A model generated the notes under the pieces. It did not search any database, was not told the DNA's origin, and saw only the letters and a list, made by a program, of their open reading frames with translations. Positions 6,259 to 13,135 of a stretch of DNA of 26,456 bases are shown here, piece after piece. Both the position numbers and the translations under genes were made by a program. Source of the DNA: CAYLKS01 sp964384205 [NCBI: uncultured bacterium] (GTDB lineage Bacteria > JAGOEH01); assembly GCA_964384205.1 (NCBI GenBank), contig CAYLKS010000040.1, forward strand, positions 1-26,456, given 5' to 3'. Positions within the stretch are counted from its first letter, which is position 1, and the number at the start of each line of letters is the position of its first letter.

Positions 6259-6612
6259 TTGAAAAAAAATATATTAGTGGTTGACAATTTAACAGATAGA
6301 ATTATATTTTTTATTGAACGTTTCGGTTCTCATAATTTAACTATAATTGAGAATTCTGAAGATGCAATTTATTATTTAAAACATAATGTATATGATTATA
6401 TATTTTTTGGTGGAAATTTAAATGAAACAGGAAGAGGATGTGCTGAAGTGGCTATATTTTTAAAGGACAATCCCGATAATCCCAACAACAATAGTATGTT
6501 GATTATACATAGTTGGGACGTTTCTATTGTCTATTTAATTTTACAGTCATTACCTAAAGCGATTTATTTACCATTTACTGAATCTGATTTTACTACTTTG
6601 TTTAATATTTAA
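6259..6612 (+). CDS. Receiver-like protein (cyclic-phosphate processing receiver type), degenerate
   Basis: 117 aa with the alternating strand/helix pattern of a response-regulator receiver. It opens ILVVDNLTDR with Asp9, then ENSEDAIYYLKHNVYDYIFFGGNL, then GCAEVAIFLKDNP and MLIIHSWD, and ends KAIYLPF. The VHS(M/W)(N/D) and DxxDLxxGxxVAxxL pattern resembles the receiver variant called cyclic-phosphate processing receiver, found near RNA-repair genes. Here the usual acidic cluster after strand 3 is Gly-Gly-Asn, so phosphorylation or metal binding there is doubtful. The start is a TTG with TGAGG eight bases before it; there is no suitable ATG. It follows the structured RNA, which could control it. 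Confidence 0.55.
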   Translation: MKKNILVVDNLTDRIIFFIERFGSHNLTIIENSEDAIYYLKHNVYDYIFFGGNLNETGRGCAEVAIFLKDNPDNPNNNSMLIIHSWDVSIVYLILQSLPKAIYLPFTESDFTTLFNI

Positions 6613-6621
6613 GCGAAGCCC
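6605..6621. repeat. Left arm of 17-bp inverted repeat around hsp20
   Basis: ATATTTAAGCGAAGCCC, perfectly inverted at 7165-7181. The left arm covers the last codons and stop of the receiver-like gene. Confidence 0.8.
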
Positions 6622-6655
6622 TCTTATAATTTAAATTGGTAGGAGGTATAAGAAA

Positions 6656-7147
6656 ATGACACACAAAGAAAGTTTACTGCCTGGTTTTAGCCTAATGGGA
6701 AGACCAGCTTTAAAACGTTTCCGTGATGAGATGGATGATTTATTTGATAATTTTGTATCGAATTTTTTTAGTGATAATTGGAAATTATCGTTGTTTGACG
6801 ATATACAACCCAAAGCATCTTTTCCTAAAATAAATGTTAGTGAAGATGATAGTACATATACCGTTGATATTGCTATAGCTGGTTTTGATAAAAATGATAT
6901 TAAGTTAATTCTTAATGATAACGCACTTTTTATCGAGGCTAATAAGCAAGAACAAAATGAAGAAGAAGATAAAACTTATTTACGACGCGAAATTTCACAG
7001 CGTGCTTTTAAACGCGTTGTTAGATTTCCTGAAAAAATAAGTAGTGATGGTGCTGAAGCCTCTTATGATAAAGGTATTATTAGTTTTAATGTTAAAAAAG
7101 ATATAGATAAAGAAAAAGATGATTCTATAGTTATAGAAATTAAGTAG
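6656..7147 (+). CDS. Hsp20 small heat-shock chaperone
   Basis: Small heat-shock proteins form oligomers that hold unfolding proteins. The alpha-crystallin domain spans about residues 54-163: PKINVSEDDSTYTVDIAIAGF at its start, NDIKLILNDNALFIEA, then RREISQRAFKRVVRFPEKI and the family signature DGAEASYDKGIISFNVKK. The N-terminal arm (1-50) is Phe-rich as usual (DEMDDLFDNFVSNFF). The C-terminal end IVIEIK carries an IxI-type motif used in oligomer assembly. At 163 aa it is complete. AGGAGG lies eight bases before the ATG. The gene is enclosed by a perfect 17-bp inverted repeat. Related proteins occur in several large phages. Confidence 0.95.
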   Translation: MTHKESLLPGFSLMGRPALKRFRDEMDDLFDNFVSNFFSDNWKLSLFDDIQPKASFPKINVSEDDSTYTVDIAIAGFDKNDIKLILNDNALFIEANKQEQNEEEDKTYLRREISQRAFKRVVRFPEKISSDGAEASYDKGIISFNVKKDIDKEKDDSIVIEIK

Positions 7148-7164
7148 TATTTAAAGTATTTTGG

Positions 7165-7181
7165 GGGCTTCGCTTAAATAT
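7165..7181. repeat. Right arm of 17-bp inverted repeat around hsp20
   Basis: GGGCTTCGCTTAAATAT, the exact reverse complement of 6605-6621. The arms enclose 543 bases and hsp20 alone. Confidence 0.8.
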
Positions 7182-7202
7182 CAAATAAGGAGGTGTTAAG
7201 TT

Positions 7203-7328
7203 ATGCCTAGACGAGATGGAACAGGTCCAGATGGTAAAGGTCCACGTACTGGTAGAGGGGCCGGTCCTTGTAAAAAAGGAACCACACGAAAATCACCGCG
7301 TAAGGGACGAAAAGGCGGAAGGAAGTAA
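7203..7328 (+). CDS. Small basic GTGP/TGRG-motif protein, 41 aa (DUF5320-like)
   Basis: A 41-residue protein with a strong AAGGAGGT site. Its first half, MPRRDGTGPDGKGPRTGRG followed by AGPC, matches the GTGPxGxGPxTGRGxGxC motif seen at the N-terminus of small proteins annotated as DUF5320, often found in candidate-phylum and anaerobic bacteria. The second half is a very basic Arg/Lys/Gly tail (RKSPRKGRKGGRK) that could bind nucleic acid. Function of the motif is unknown to me. The length and the motif make it a real gene in spite of its size. Confidence 0.8.
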   Translation: MPRRDGTGPDGKGPRTGRGAGPCKKGTTRKSPRKGRKGGRK

Positions 7329-7367
7329 ATAAATAATAAAAGATAAATAAGGGAAAAGGAGAGAATT

Positions 7368-7841
7368 ATGGCTAGATATTATGAAGCGGATGATACCGCT
7401 TATAGAATTATGGAAGATTTAATAGATGATCGCTTTGGTGGTTTGAGAGCAGCGAATATTAAAATATTGATTGATGCTAAACCTAAAATTGATAAATTAA
7501 CAAAACGTATGACATTCGCATCGATTAAATGTGCTAATGAGATAGAGCGGTTTTTTACTCGTACGGGTCAAAATTTGGCTGGTGTTGATTATATTATTTT
7601 TCTTTCGGAACTAGTTTGGGAATTAGCCAACGATAACGATAAAAAACGTATTTTATCGCATGAATTGCGTCACGCATTTATAGATGATAAAGGTAATTAT
7701 AAAACAATTAAGCACGATATTGAAGACTTTTATGCGGAGATAGAATTAAATAAAGATGATCCTATGTGGGCGCAAGCACTAAGCACAATATCAATTGCGA
7801 AATATGATCAATTAAAAGCAGAGGAAAAGGCTAACCGTTAA
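7368..7841 (+). CDS. Putative phage metallopeptidase (HExxH)
   Basis: 157 aa with a zinc-peptidase motif His98-Glu-Leu-Arg-His102 in KKRILSHELRHAFID, preceded by a predicted core strand (GVDYIIFLSELVWEL) and followed by KHDIEDFYAEI, which could give a third ligand. The arrangement matches the small proteins annotated as putative phage metallopeptidase. The N-terminus carries AYRIMEDLIDDRF, also usual in that group. No signal peptide, so it should act in the cytoplasm. The substrate is unknown. The AAAAGGAGAG site is clear, and the next gene starts 12 bases after the stop. Confidence 0.85.
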   Translation: MARYYEADDTAYRIMEDLIDDRFGGLRAANIKILIDAKPKIDKLTKRMTFASIKCANEIERFFTRTGQNLAGVDYIIFLSELVWELANDNDKKRILSHELRHAFIDDKGNYKTIKHDIEDFYAEIELNKDDPMWAQALSTISIAKYDQLKAEEKANR

Positions 7842-7853
7842 AAGGGGGTTATT

Positions 7854-8093
7854 ATGACACAATTAAAAGAATTTACTGGTAAAGAACGCATGCTTATAGA
7901 CTGGATGTCTGTAAGAAATGCTATTTTACGTGCTGATAGTGGTGAAATGAAGGTAACATACAGACGTAACGAATTTTCCAATGGTATAATAGGTCTAGTG
8001 GTAGAGCTGGATTTAAATTTTGATGAGGCGTTACCACAAGAATTTACCGAGGATGAAAAAGCCGCTATAGAGGCTGCAAAGCAGAAAAAATAA
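7854..8093 (+). CDS. Hypothetical protein, 79 aa
   Basis: Not recognised. It is soluble and mixed-charge, with a helical start (GKERMLIDWMSVRNAILRADSG), a central beta segment (GIIGLVVELDLNF) and an acidic, alanine-rich C-terminal helix (EDEKAAIEAAKQKK). AAAAGGGGG lies at normal distance before the ATG. Twelve bases separate it from the metallopeptidase gene, so the two are probably one transcription unit and may work together. Confidence 0.7.
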   Translation: MTQLKEFTGKERMLIDWMSVRNAILRADSGEMKVTYRRNEFSNGIIGLVVELDLNFDEALPQEFTEDEKAAIEAAKQKK

Positions 8094-8130
8094 TTAAACT
8101 AACCGTTATAGTAGAAGGTCTAATTTGTTA

Positions 8131-8889
8131 ATGTTCATTACGTATTTAAAGACACCATCACAAATTAAAGAAATTGAGAAAGCTAATAAATTAGGTTCTG
8201 AATTTTTGTTGATATGCCATAATTATATTCGAGTTGGTGTATCAACATTAGAATTAGAAGAGTTAGCGATTAAGTTCTGTGAAAAATATAAAGTACGCCC
8301 TGTTTTTTATAATTTTAATGGATTTCCGAATCGTTTATGCGTTTCTATTAATGACGAAATTATTCATGGTTTACCATCAGATAGAGTTATAGCTCCCGGC
8401 GATGTTGTTAGTGTTGATTTTGGATTAGCGCTTAATGGATATGTAAGTGATTCAGCTTTTACAAAAATAGTCGGATCATCTTCTGATAAAGTTAAATCAC
8501 TAGTGCACGCTACTAGATCGTGTTTAATTGAAGGCATTAAGAAAGCTCATGTTGGAAATAGATTAAACGATATTTCTAATGCAATTTATAACGTTGCTAT
8601 AAAACATAAGTTTAAAGTGGTGCAAGATTTTGGAGGACATGGTGTAGGTATAAAACTTCATGAATACCCACCAGTATCAAACTATGTTACCAAGTTAGCT
8701 GTGAATTTACCTTTAAAAATAGGTATGGTTATTGCTATTGAGCCAATGCTTGTTGAAAATACAAATAAGTATAAAGTATCATCTAATGGGTGGACTATTT
8801 TAACTGCGGACGGAAAAAATGCTGCACATTTTGAAAATTCTGTTGCTATATTAAAAAATGGCCCACAAATTTTAGGTAGTATGCTATAA
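8131..8889 (+). CDS. map: Methionine aminopeptidase, type I
   Basis: Removes the initiator methionine from new proteins using two metal ions. All five metal ligands of the family are in place by motif: Asp in VDFGLALNG, Asp in YVSDSAFT, His in GGHGVGI, Glu in IAIEPML and Glu in HFENSVAI. The substrate-side motifs FPNRLCVSINDEIIHGLP and GIKLHEYPPV are also present. About 252 aa, the bare catalytic domain without N-terminal zinc fingers. ATG 8131 is preferred, but a TTG at 8125 lies closer to the AGAAGG site, so the start may be two codons earlier. This is a cellular housekeeping enzyme, unusual as phage cargo. Confidence 0.93.
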   Translation: MFITYLKTPSQIKEIEKANKLGSEFLLICHNYIRVGVSTLELEELAIKFCEKYKVRPVFYNFNGFPNRLCVSINDEIIHGLPSDRVIAPGDVVSVDFGLALNGYVSDSAFTKIVGSSSDKVKSLVHATRSCLIEGIKKAHVGNRLNDISNAIYNVAIKHKFKVVQDFGGHGVGIKLHEYPPVSNYVTKLAVNLPLKIGMVIAIEPMLVENTNKYKVSSNGWTILTADGKNAAHFENSVAILKNGPQILGSML

Positions 8890-8911
8890 TAAACATAGGA
8901 GGTTAGTTATT

Positions 8912-9328
8912 ATGGGATTAGAAAAAGCTATTAAAGAAGTGAACGAAGCTATTAAATATGCTGACGAAGTTGCTAAAAAATTAACTACAAAGACACGGAA
9001 AAAACTTCCTAAAAGTGTATTTTGCGGTCCAAATAGAAGTTTTCCAGTGAATGATTGCGCTCATGTTAGAGCCGCGAAAGCTTATTTAAAACGTTCTAAA
9101 TTTTCTGCCGCGACCCAACGTCGCATAGCTGCTTGTATTAATAGACGTGCAAAAGAGTTGGGGTGTCCAGGATCTACACCGGCTAAAGCAAAGGGTGCCA
9201 AAGAAGATGTAGAATTAAAAAAACTTATGGATAGCGAACTCTTTGCTGCTACTAAAAAATTAGTGAACCAATCGCTAGAAACGAGCGGTTTGGAATTAGA
9301 TTTTGATGAATGTAACAACTGTGTATAA
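8912..9328 (+). CDS. DUF6582-like protein, 138 aa
   Basis: The middle part, LPKSVFCGPNRSFPVNDCAHVRAAKAYL through RRIAACINRRAKELGC (about 33-84), follows the pattern of the DUF6582 domain (LPxSxFaxPxxrkyPixdxaHarnA...r.aV.rr...) seen alone or at the ends of phage structural and protease proteins. Unusually, several positions carry cysteine (Cys38, Cys49, Cys74 and Cys84), which could bind metal. The C-terminal third is helical and acidic and ends in CNNCV. AGGAGG precedes the ATG. Function unknown; a link to virion assembly is a guess from the family's usual context. Confidence 0.7.
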   Translation: MGLEKAIKEVNEAIKYADEVAKKLTTKTRKKLPKSVFCGPNRSFPVNDCAHVRAAKAYLKRSKFSAATQRRIAACINRRAKELGCPGSTPAKAKGAKEDVELKKLMDSELFAATKKLVNQSLETSGLELDFDECNNCV

Positions 9329-9368
9329 TAGGAGTACATTAGAACTGTAATTATACGGGAGCTTTAAC

Positions 9369-11057
9369 ATGGTAACTCATTCTGATTTGGAAATACCTTT
9401 TGCTAAAAAACTTTTTGATGCTATAAATTGCGGTATAGTTGTTATTGATGTTGATAATAGAGAAATTGTATATGTAAATAGTGCGGCTCTTATTATGATT
9501 GGTTGTAGAGACGATGTTTTGTTAGGTCACCCATGTACTGAGTACTACTGCACTCAAGATCCAGCATCTTGTCCTTTAATAACCAATAATATGTTCTTAG
9601 AAAATTATGAAACATCGATAACTAGAGATGATGGTACGCAGCTTATTATAAATAAAACTATTAACACTGTTTTATATGGCACTAAAAGGTATTTAGTTGA
9701 AAGTTTCGTAGATATTACTAAATTAAAAGAAAACGATAATCGTATACACGCATTACTTGAATTATCAGAAAGTCGTATGAAATCTGAAAAAGATATTGCC
9801 AGATTTGCATTGGCTAAGGCTATAGAATTGACTAATAGTGAACTAGGCTATTTACAATTAATTAATGACACTACTGAAAAAGAATCGAATTTAAATTTTT
9901 TTGTGTGTACTTCTATGGATCATAGTATACAAGGATCGGCAGAAGACGCTGATTGTCCTATAAGTATGTATAGTATGATAACTGATTGTATAAGAACAGG
10001 CAAACCAATAGTTAATAATAATTATATAAATGAACCAAATAAGCAGAATTTGCCAGAAGGTCGTTTTGAATTAATAAGACATTTGAGTGTGCCAGTTAGA
10101 AATGGTAATGATGAAATAGTGGCTGTGATGGGGGTTGCCAACAAAGAGACTTTTTATAGCGATTTTGATGTTGAGCAATTACAGTTATTTGCTAATAATG
10201 CGTGGCAAATCATAAAAAGAAAACGCTTGGATCAGGCGCTTATTTGTAGTCAAAATAGGTATAAAACTTTAGTAGAAAAAGCTCCCGCTGCAATATATGA
10301 AATAGATTTTACAGATATGCGTGTTATAACTGCTGATGGTAATATATCTAGTATGACTGGGTATACTAAAGAAGAATTATTATCGATGACTGGTTTAGAT
10401 CTTTTGGTTCCAGAATCTCAAGAGAAATTTAAACGTAGAGTTAAAAAAGCACTAGCGGGCGAAGAGGTGCCCAGCGAAGTTGAATATACAATAAAGACTA
10501 AAAGCGGTGAACTTAGGAAAGGATTTTTACAAATTAATTTAAGGAAAAGAAAAGAAGATGGTCATATTATAGCTTATGTTATAGCTAGCGATATTACAAA
10601 ATTAAAAGAGTTGGAATATAAAGCCAGGACATATCTTGAATTAGCCCCCTCAGTGTTTGTTATATTTGATAAGGATGCAAATATAGTTTTTATAAATGGA
10701 TATGGTATGAAAGTACTAGAATGTGATGAAACTATTATAGGCAAAAATTGGTTTGACGTGTTTGTGTTGGAAAAAGATAAGAAAAGATTATTTAATATTT
10801 TTAGTAGTTTAGCAAATGGTTCTAACGAACTTTTGGCCCACGAAAATGAGGTTGTCACTTATAAAAATAATTTACGTGTAATAAATTGGCGAAACACTGT
10901 TTTAAAAGATACTTCTGGTAAGATTATAAATATAATTTCCGCAGGGCATGACGTAACAGAACAAAAATTGTTAGAGAAAAAATTAGAGGCGTATTGGAAA
11001 AAAGAAGAAGCTAGATTGAAGGATCATTTAAAATCATTGAGTTTTAAATCACAATAG
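9369..11057 (+). CDS. PAS-GAF-PAS-PAS sensor protein without output domain
   Basis: 562 aa with four sensory domains: PAS 1 (about 12-115, starting FDAINCGIVVIDVDNREIVY), GAF (about 138-285, with ELGYLQLIND, CPISMYSMITDCIRTGKPIV and VPVRNGNDEIVAVMGVANK), PAS 2 (about 293-410) and PAS 3 (about 415-535, with SAGHDVTEQKLLE). In bacteria such arrays precede a histidine kinase or GGDEF domain. Here the chain ends about 25 residues after PAS 3 in a basic helix, with no H-box, no ATPase and no GGDEF motif. PAS 1 has a cysteine group (CTEYYCTQDPASCP) that might hold metal. No membrane segment. It probably acts by protein-protein contact. Confidence 0.88.
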   Translation: MVTHSDLEIPFAKKLFDAINCGIVVIDVDNREIVYVNSAALIMIGCRDDVLLGHPCTEYYCTQDPASCPLITNNMFLENYETSITRDDGTQLIINKTINTVLYGTKRYLVESFVDITKLKENDNRIHALLELSESRMKSEKDIARFALAKAIELTNSELGYLQLINDTTEKESNLNFFVCTSMDHSIQGSAEDADCPISMYSMITDCIRTGKPIVNNNYINEPNKQNLPEGRFELIRHLSVPVRNGNDEIVAVMGVANKETFYSDFDVEQLQLFANNAWQIIKRKRLDQALICSQNRYKTLVEKAPAAIYEIDFTDMRVITADGNISSMTGYTKEELLSMTGLDLLVPESQEKFKRRVKKALAGEEVPSEVEYTIKTKSGELRKGFLQINLRKRKEDGHIIAYVIASDITKLKELEYKARTYLELAPSVFVIFDKDANIVFINGYGMKVLECDETIIGKNWFDVFVLEKDKKRLFNIFSSLANGSNELLAHENEVVTYKNNLRVINWRNTVLKDTSGKIINIISAGHDVTEQKLLEKKLEAYWKKEEARLKDHLKSLSFKSQ

Positions 11058-11077
11058 TTTGGGGGTATAACACGGTC

Positions 11078-11500
11078 ATGCCAGATATTGATCCTAAATT
11101 ACCAGTTGGTATAGTTAATGCTATTATAGATAGAATAGCTGATTTTACTAAAGAAATAGAATTATTACGAGCACAATTACCAGAAAATAATGAGTTTCAT
11201 AAATCGTTAAGTGATACAGATACGAAATTATCTGGCATGATTACTAAGATGTCAGAGAAACTGGATAAAACGATGACGGTTATTAAAACAGTATTTGTGT
11301 TGGCGATGATAGTTGTTGGTTTATCTTTTTTTGGCGCTCAAATTTTAAATTACCAATATAAAAAAAATTTAAATACTGAAATATCACATAAAATGCATGA
11401 ACAAATTACTAAAGAACGTAAAGAAGATTTGAAGAAAATAATAGATGCTTTTGACAAATTAAAAAAATCTAAAGAAATGAAAAATAATTTAGAAAGGTAA
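11078..11500 (+). CDS. Membrane protein with coiled coils, 140 aa
   Basis: One clear membrane span at about residues 67-90 (TVIKTVFVLAMIVVGLSFFG) lies between two charged helical stretches (FTKEIELLRAQLPENNEFHKSL before, TKERKEDLKKIIDAFDKLKKSKEMK after) that look like coiled coils. There is no signal peptide. GGGGG lies about 12 bases before the ATG, which is rather far. Its position 20 bases after the PAS protein suggests common expression, and it could anchor that sensor to the membrane, but this is inference. Not recognised as a known family. Confidence 0.75.
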   Translation: MPDIDPKLPVGIVNAIIDRIADFTKEIELLRAQLPENNEFHKSLSDTDTKLSGMITKMSEKLDKTMTVIKTVFVLAMIVVGLSFFGAQILNYQYKKNLNTEISHKMHEQITKERKEDLKKIIDAFDKLKKSKEMKNNLER

Positions 11501-11511
11501 AGGATATTCAT

Positions 11512-11823
11512 ATGAATACACACAAAGAATTAATGGAAAAGGTTGTTGTAAATTCATACAAAGATTGTGCGTTATATATCAAAGAAATAGATAAATGTAG
11601 AATTCCGGTTTGTAATAAACCTCACAGCGAATGTATGTGTAAAGAATCTGAAATGGATGAATTTTGTGTATGGATTACTAAGTTTATGAAATCAAGCCCT
11701 GATTTACAGGAGCTTGATTTTGTTTTATCTGACCAAGGCTTTGAATTGCCGCCTATCGAGGATGAGTATGAAAATTCTTGGTTAAATAAATTGCGTAGAT
11801 TTATCGGAAATGTTTTATATTAA
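11512..11823 (+). CDS. Small cysteine-containing protein, 103 aa
   Basis: Not recognised. A cysteine cluster at about residues 19-52 (DCALYI, DKCRIPVCNKPHSECMC, EFC) could bind zinc; the rest is acidic and helical, ending SWLNKLRRFIGNVLY, an amphipathic tail. A modest site AAAGGATA precedes ATG 11512. It sits 11 bases after the membrane protein gene, in the same direction. An imperfect hairpin (TATCTC with GAGATA, 11825-11862) follows the stop. Confidence 0.7.
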   Translation: MNTHKELMEKVVVNSYKDCALYIKEIDKCRIPVCNKPHSECMCKESEMDEFCVWITKFMKSSPDLQELDFVLSDQGFELPPIEDEYENSWLNKLRRFIGNVLY

Positions 11824-11878
11824 ATTATCTCGTTAAATAAAATTGCTATTTGCGGGAGATAGTAAAAGGAGGGCAGTT

Positions 11879-12613
11879 ATGTATAAAGATAAATTTGTAA
11901 TGTCGGTGCTGTATAATAACAAACCTTTAAGAGAAATTAGAGATGGAGATTTAAAAAAAGTAGTAATTCCATTTAACAGTGAATACAAAATTTTGTTAAA
12001 GAATAAGCACATCGTTCCTTGTACAGCTAGCGTTTCTATTGATGGTAGAAAAATCAGTGAGCTAGGCGATTTTATTATTCACGGAAAATCTTCTATTATC
12101 TTAGAGCGCTTCGTAATTGATTCTTTAGACAAAGGCAAAAGATTTAAATTTGTTAAATTAGATCATCCAGATGTAAATGATCCATACGAAGCTGATAATG
12201 GTATTATTGAAGTTGAATTTAGGCGCACTAAGAACAAAGTTATTGAATTACATGATATGAAAAATATTAATTCTCCGACATTTGATTGGAGTTACACAGA
12301 AAATAGAAATACTGGGTGGTTTTCATCTGATACTTTTTATTATTCAAATAATTCTGGCAGTGTGTTTGATAATATTGTTTTTAGTGACTCATCTTGTGTT
12401 GACAGTGGAGCTACTGTCGAAGGATCATCTTCTGATCAACAATTTATGTATTCATCTTTAGATGTGTCTAAAAATCCTGATGTAATATTAAGATTAAAAA
12501 TGGTCGGTGTGTCTAATAAATATAGTAATTTAGACTATAAATTTTGCGCTAAGTGTGGGTATAAAGCAAATTATGGGGATAACTACTGTGTAATTTGTGG
12601 AACTAAATTTTAA
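11879..12613 (+). CDS. Conserved phage-type hypothetical protein with C-terminal zinc ribbon, 244 aa
   Basis: ATG 11879 is chosen because AGGAGGG is just before it; an in-frame TTG at 11843 has none. The N-terminal 110 residues (FVMSVLYNNKPLREIRDGD, VVIPFNSEYKILLKNKH, ASVSIDGRKISELGDFIIH, KRFKFVKLD) resemble proteins of unknown function in large phages and viruses that share an RLKN...VxIDGxxV...GxxI core of beta strands. A linker rich in Ser, Asn and Asp follows. The C-terminus has a two-pair zinc ribbon FCAKC and YCVICGTKF. No membrane segment. The beta-rich core may be structural, but I give no function. A promoter element begins seven bases after the stop. Confidence 0.8.
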   Translation: MYKDKFVMSVLYNNKPLREIRDGDLKKVVIPFNSEYKILLKNKHIVPCTASVSIDGRKISELGDFIIHGKSSIILERFVIDSLDKGKRFKFVKLDHPDVNDPYEADNGIIEVEFRRTKNKVIELHDMKNINSPTFDWSYTENRNTGWFSSDTFYYSNNSGSVFDNIVFSDSSCVDSGATVEGSSSDQQFMYSSLDVSKNPDVILRLKMVGVSNKYSNLDYKFCAKCGYKANYGDNYCVICGTKF

Positions 12614-12619
12614 AAATTA

Positions 12620-12649
12620 TCTAGCAAAAGTCGTGTTTTATTCTATAAT
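12620..12649 (+). promoter_or_regulatory. Repeated promoter, copy 4
   Basis: TCTAGCAAAA (12620-12629), ten bases, ATTCTATAAT (12640-12649). Identity with copy 7 runs on through ATAAGTAAGGA. Predicted start is near 12656, a few bases before ATG 12662. Confidence 0.8.
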
Positions 12650-12661
12650 ATAAGTAAGGAT

Positions 12662-12814
12662 ATGTTAATACTCGAACCGTTTGAAATTTGTCTATTTGCA
12701 GAAACTTGTGACTATCGTATAGTATCTATGATGGACACCGCACCACTTATTTGTGAAGGGATTAATTTACATAGAACCAACCAATTTAAGTGTGAATTAC
12801 TGGAGGTAAACACA
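12662..12814 (+). CDS. Possible upstream extension of the next gene, cysteine-rich
   Basis: An open stretch of 51 codons from ATG 12662, in frame with and running into the gene at 12815. Its product has a cysteine pattern CLFAETCDY ... ICEGINLHR ... FKCELL that resembles small zinc-binding motifs in other proteins of this window, which argues for coding. The ATG is only about six bases after the predicted transcription start and has no spaced ribosome binding site, so it would be read as an almost leaderless message. It may be a real N-terminal domain or only a 5' leader. Confidence 0.4.
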
Positions 12815-13117
12815 ATGCCAGAAACAACTAAAAATTATCACCGTGTTCCTGCGACTAGAAAAGTTAAAGGGAACCCACTAAGAACTATTACACTAGGTAA
12901 AGGCATTCAAGCATTATATGACGTTAAACGTAAAGTAATAGTTACTTATATTTTTGACCGTAAGAAATATACTATGAAACAAGCTAAAGAATGGGTTAAT
13001 AAACATAAGCAAAACGCGTCGTTTTTACAAGCAGCGCATAATCAATCTATGTTGCAAACTATAAACGAATTTTATGAAACGTCCAAGGAAGCTGTGTTTG
13101 AAAACTTATCTAAATAA
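12815..13117 (+). CDS. Hypothetical protein, 100 aa (XkdF-like C-terminal motif)
   Basis: ATG 12815 has a strong GGAGG site eight bases before it. The protein is basic, begins MPETTKNYHRVPA, and has a core RTITLGKGIQALYDVKRKVIVTYIFDRKKYTMKQAKEWVNKHK. This core resembles the short (L)xKGIKALY...xxxxYxFxxxxWTxxxAxxWVxxH domain seen in phage proteins including XkdF-type sequences; its function is not established. The frame stays open upstream to ATG 12662, so a longer form is possible. The prkA gene starts 18 bases after the stop. Confidence 0.75.
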   Translation: MPETTKNYHRVPATRKVKGNPLRTITLGKGIQALYDVKRKVIVTYIFDRKKYTMKQAKEWVNKHKQNASFLQAAHNQSMLQTINEFYETSKEAVFENLSK

Positions 13118-13135
13118 GAAAGGAAGGAACTATTC

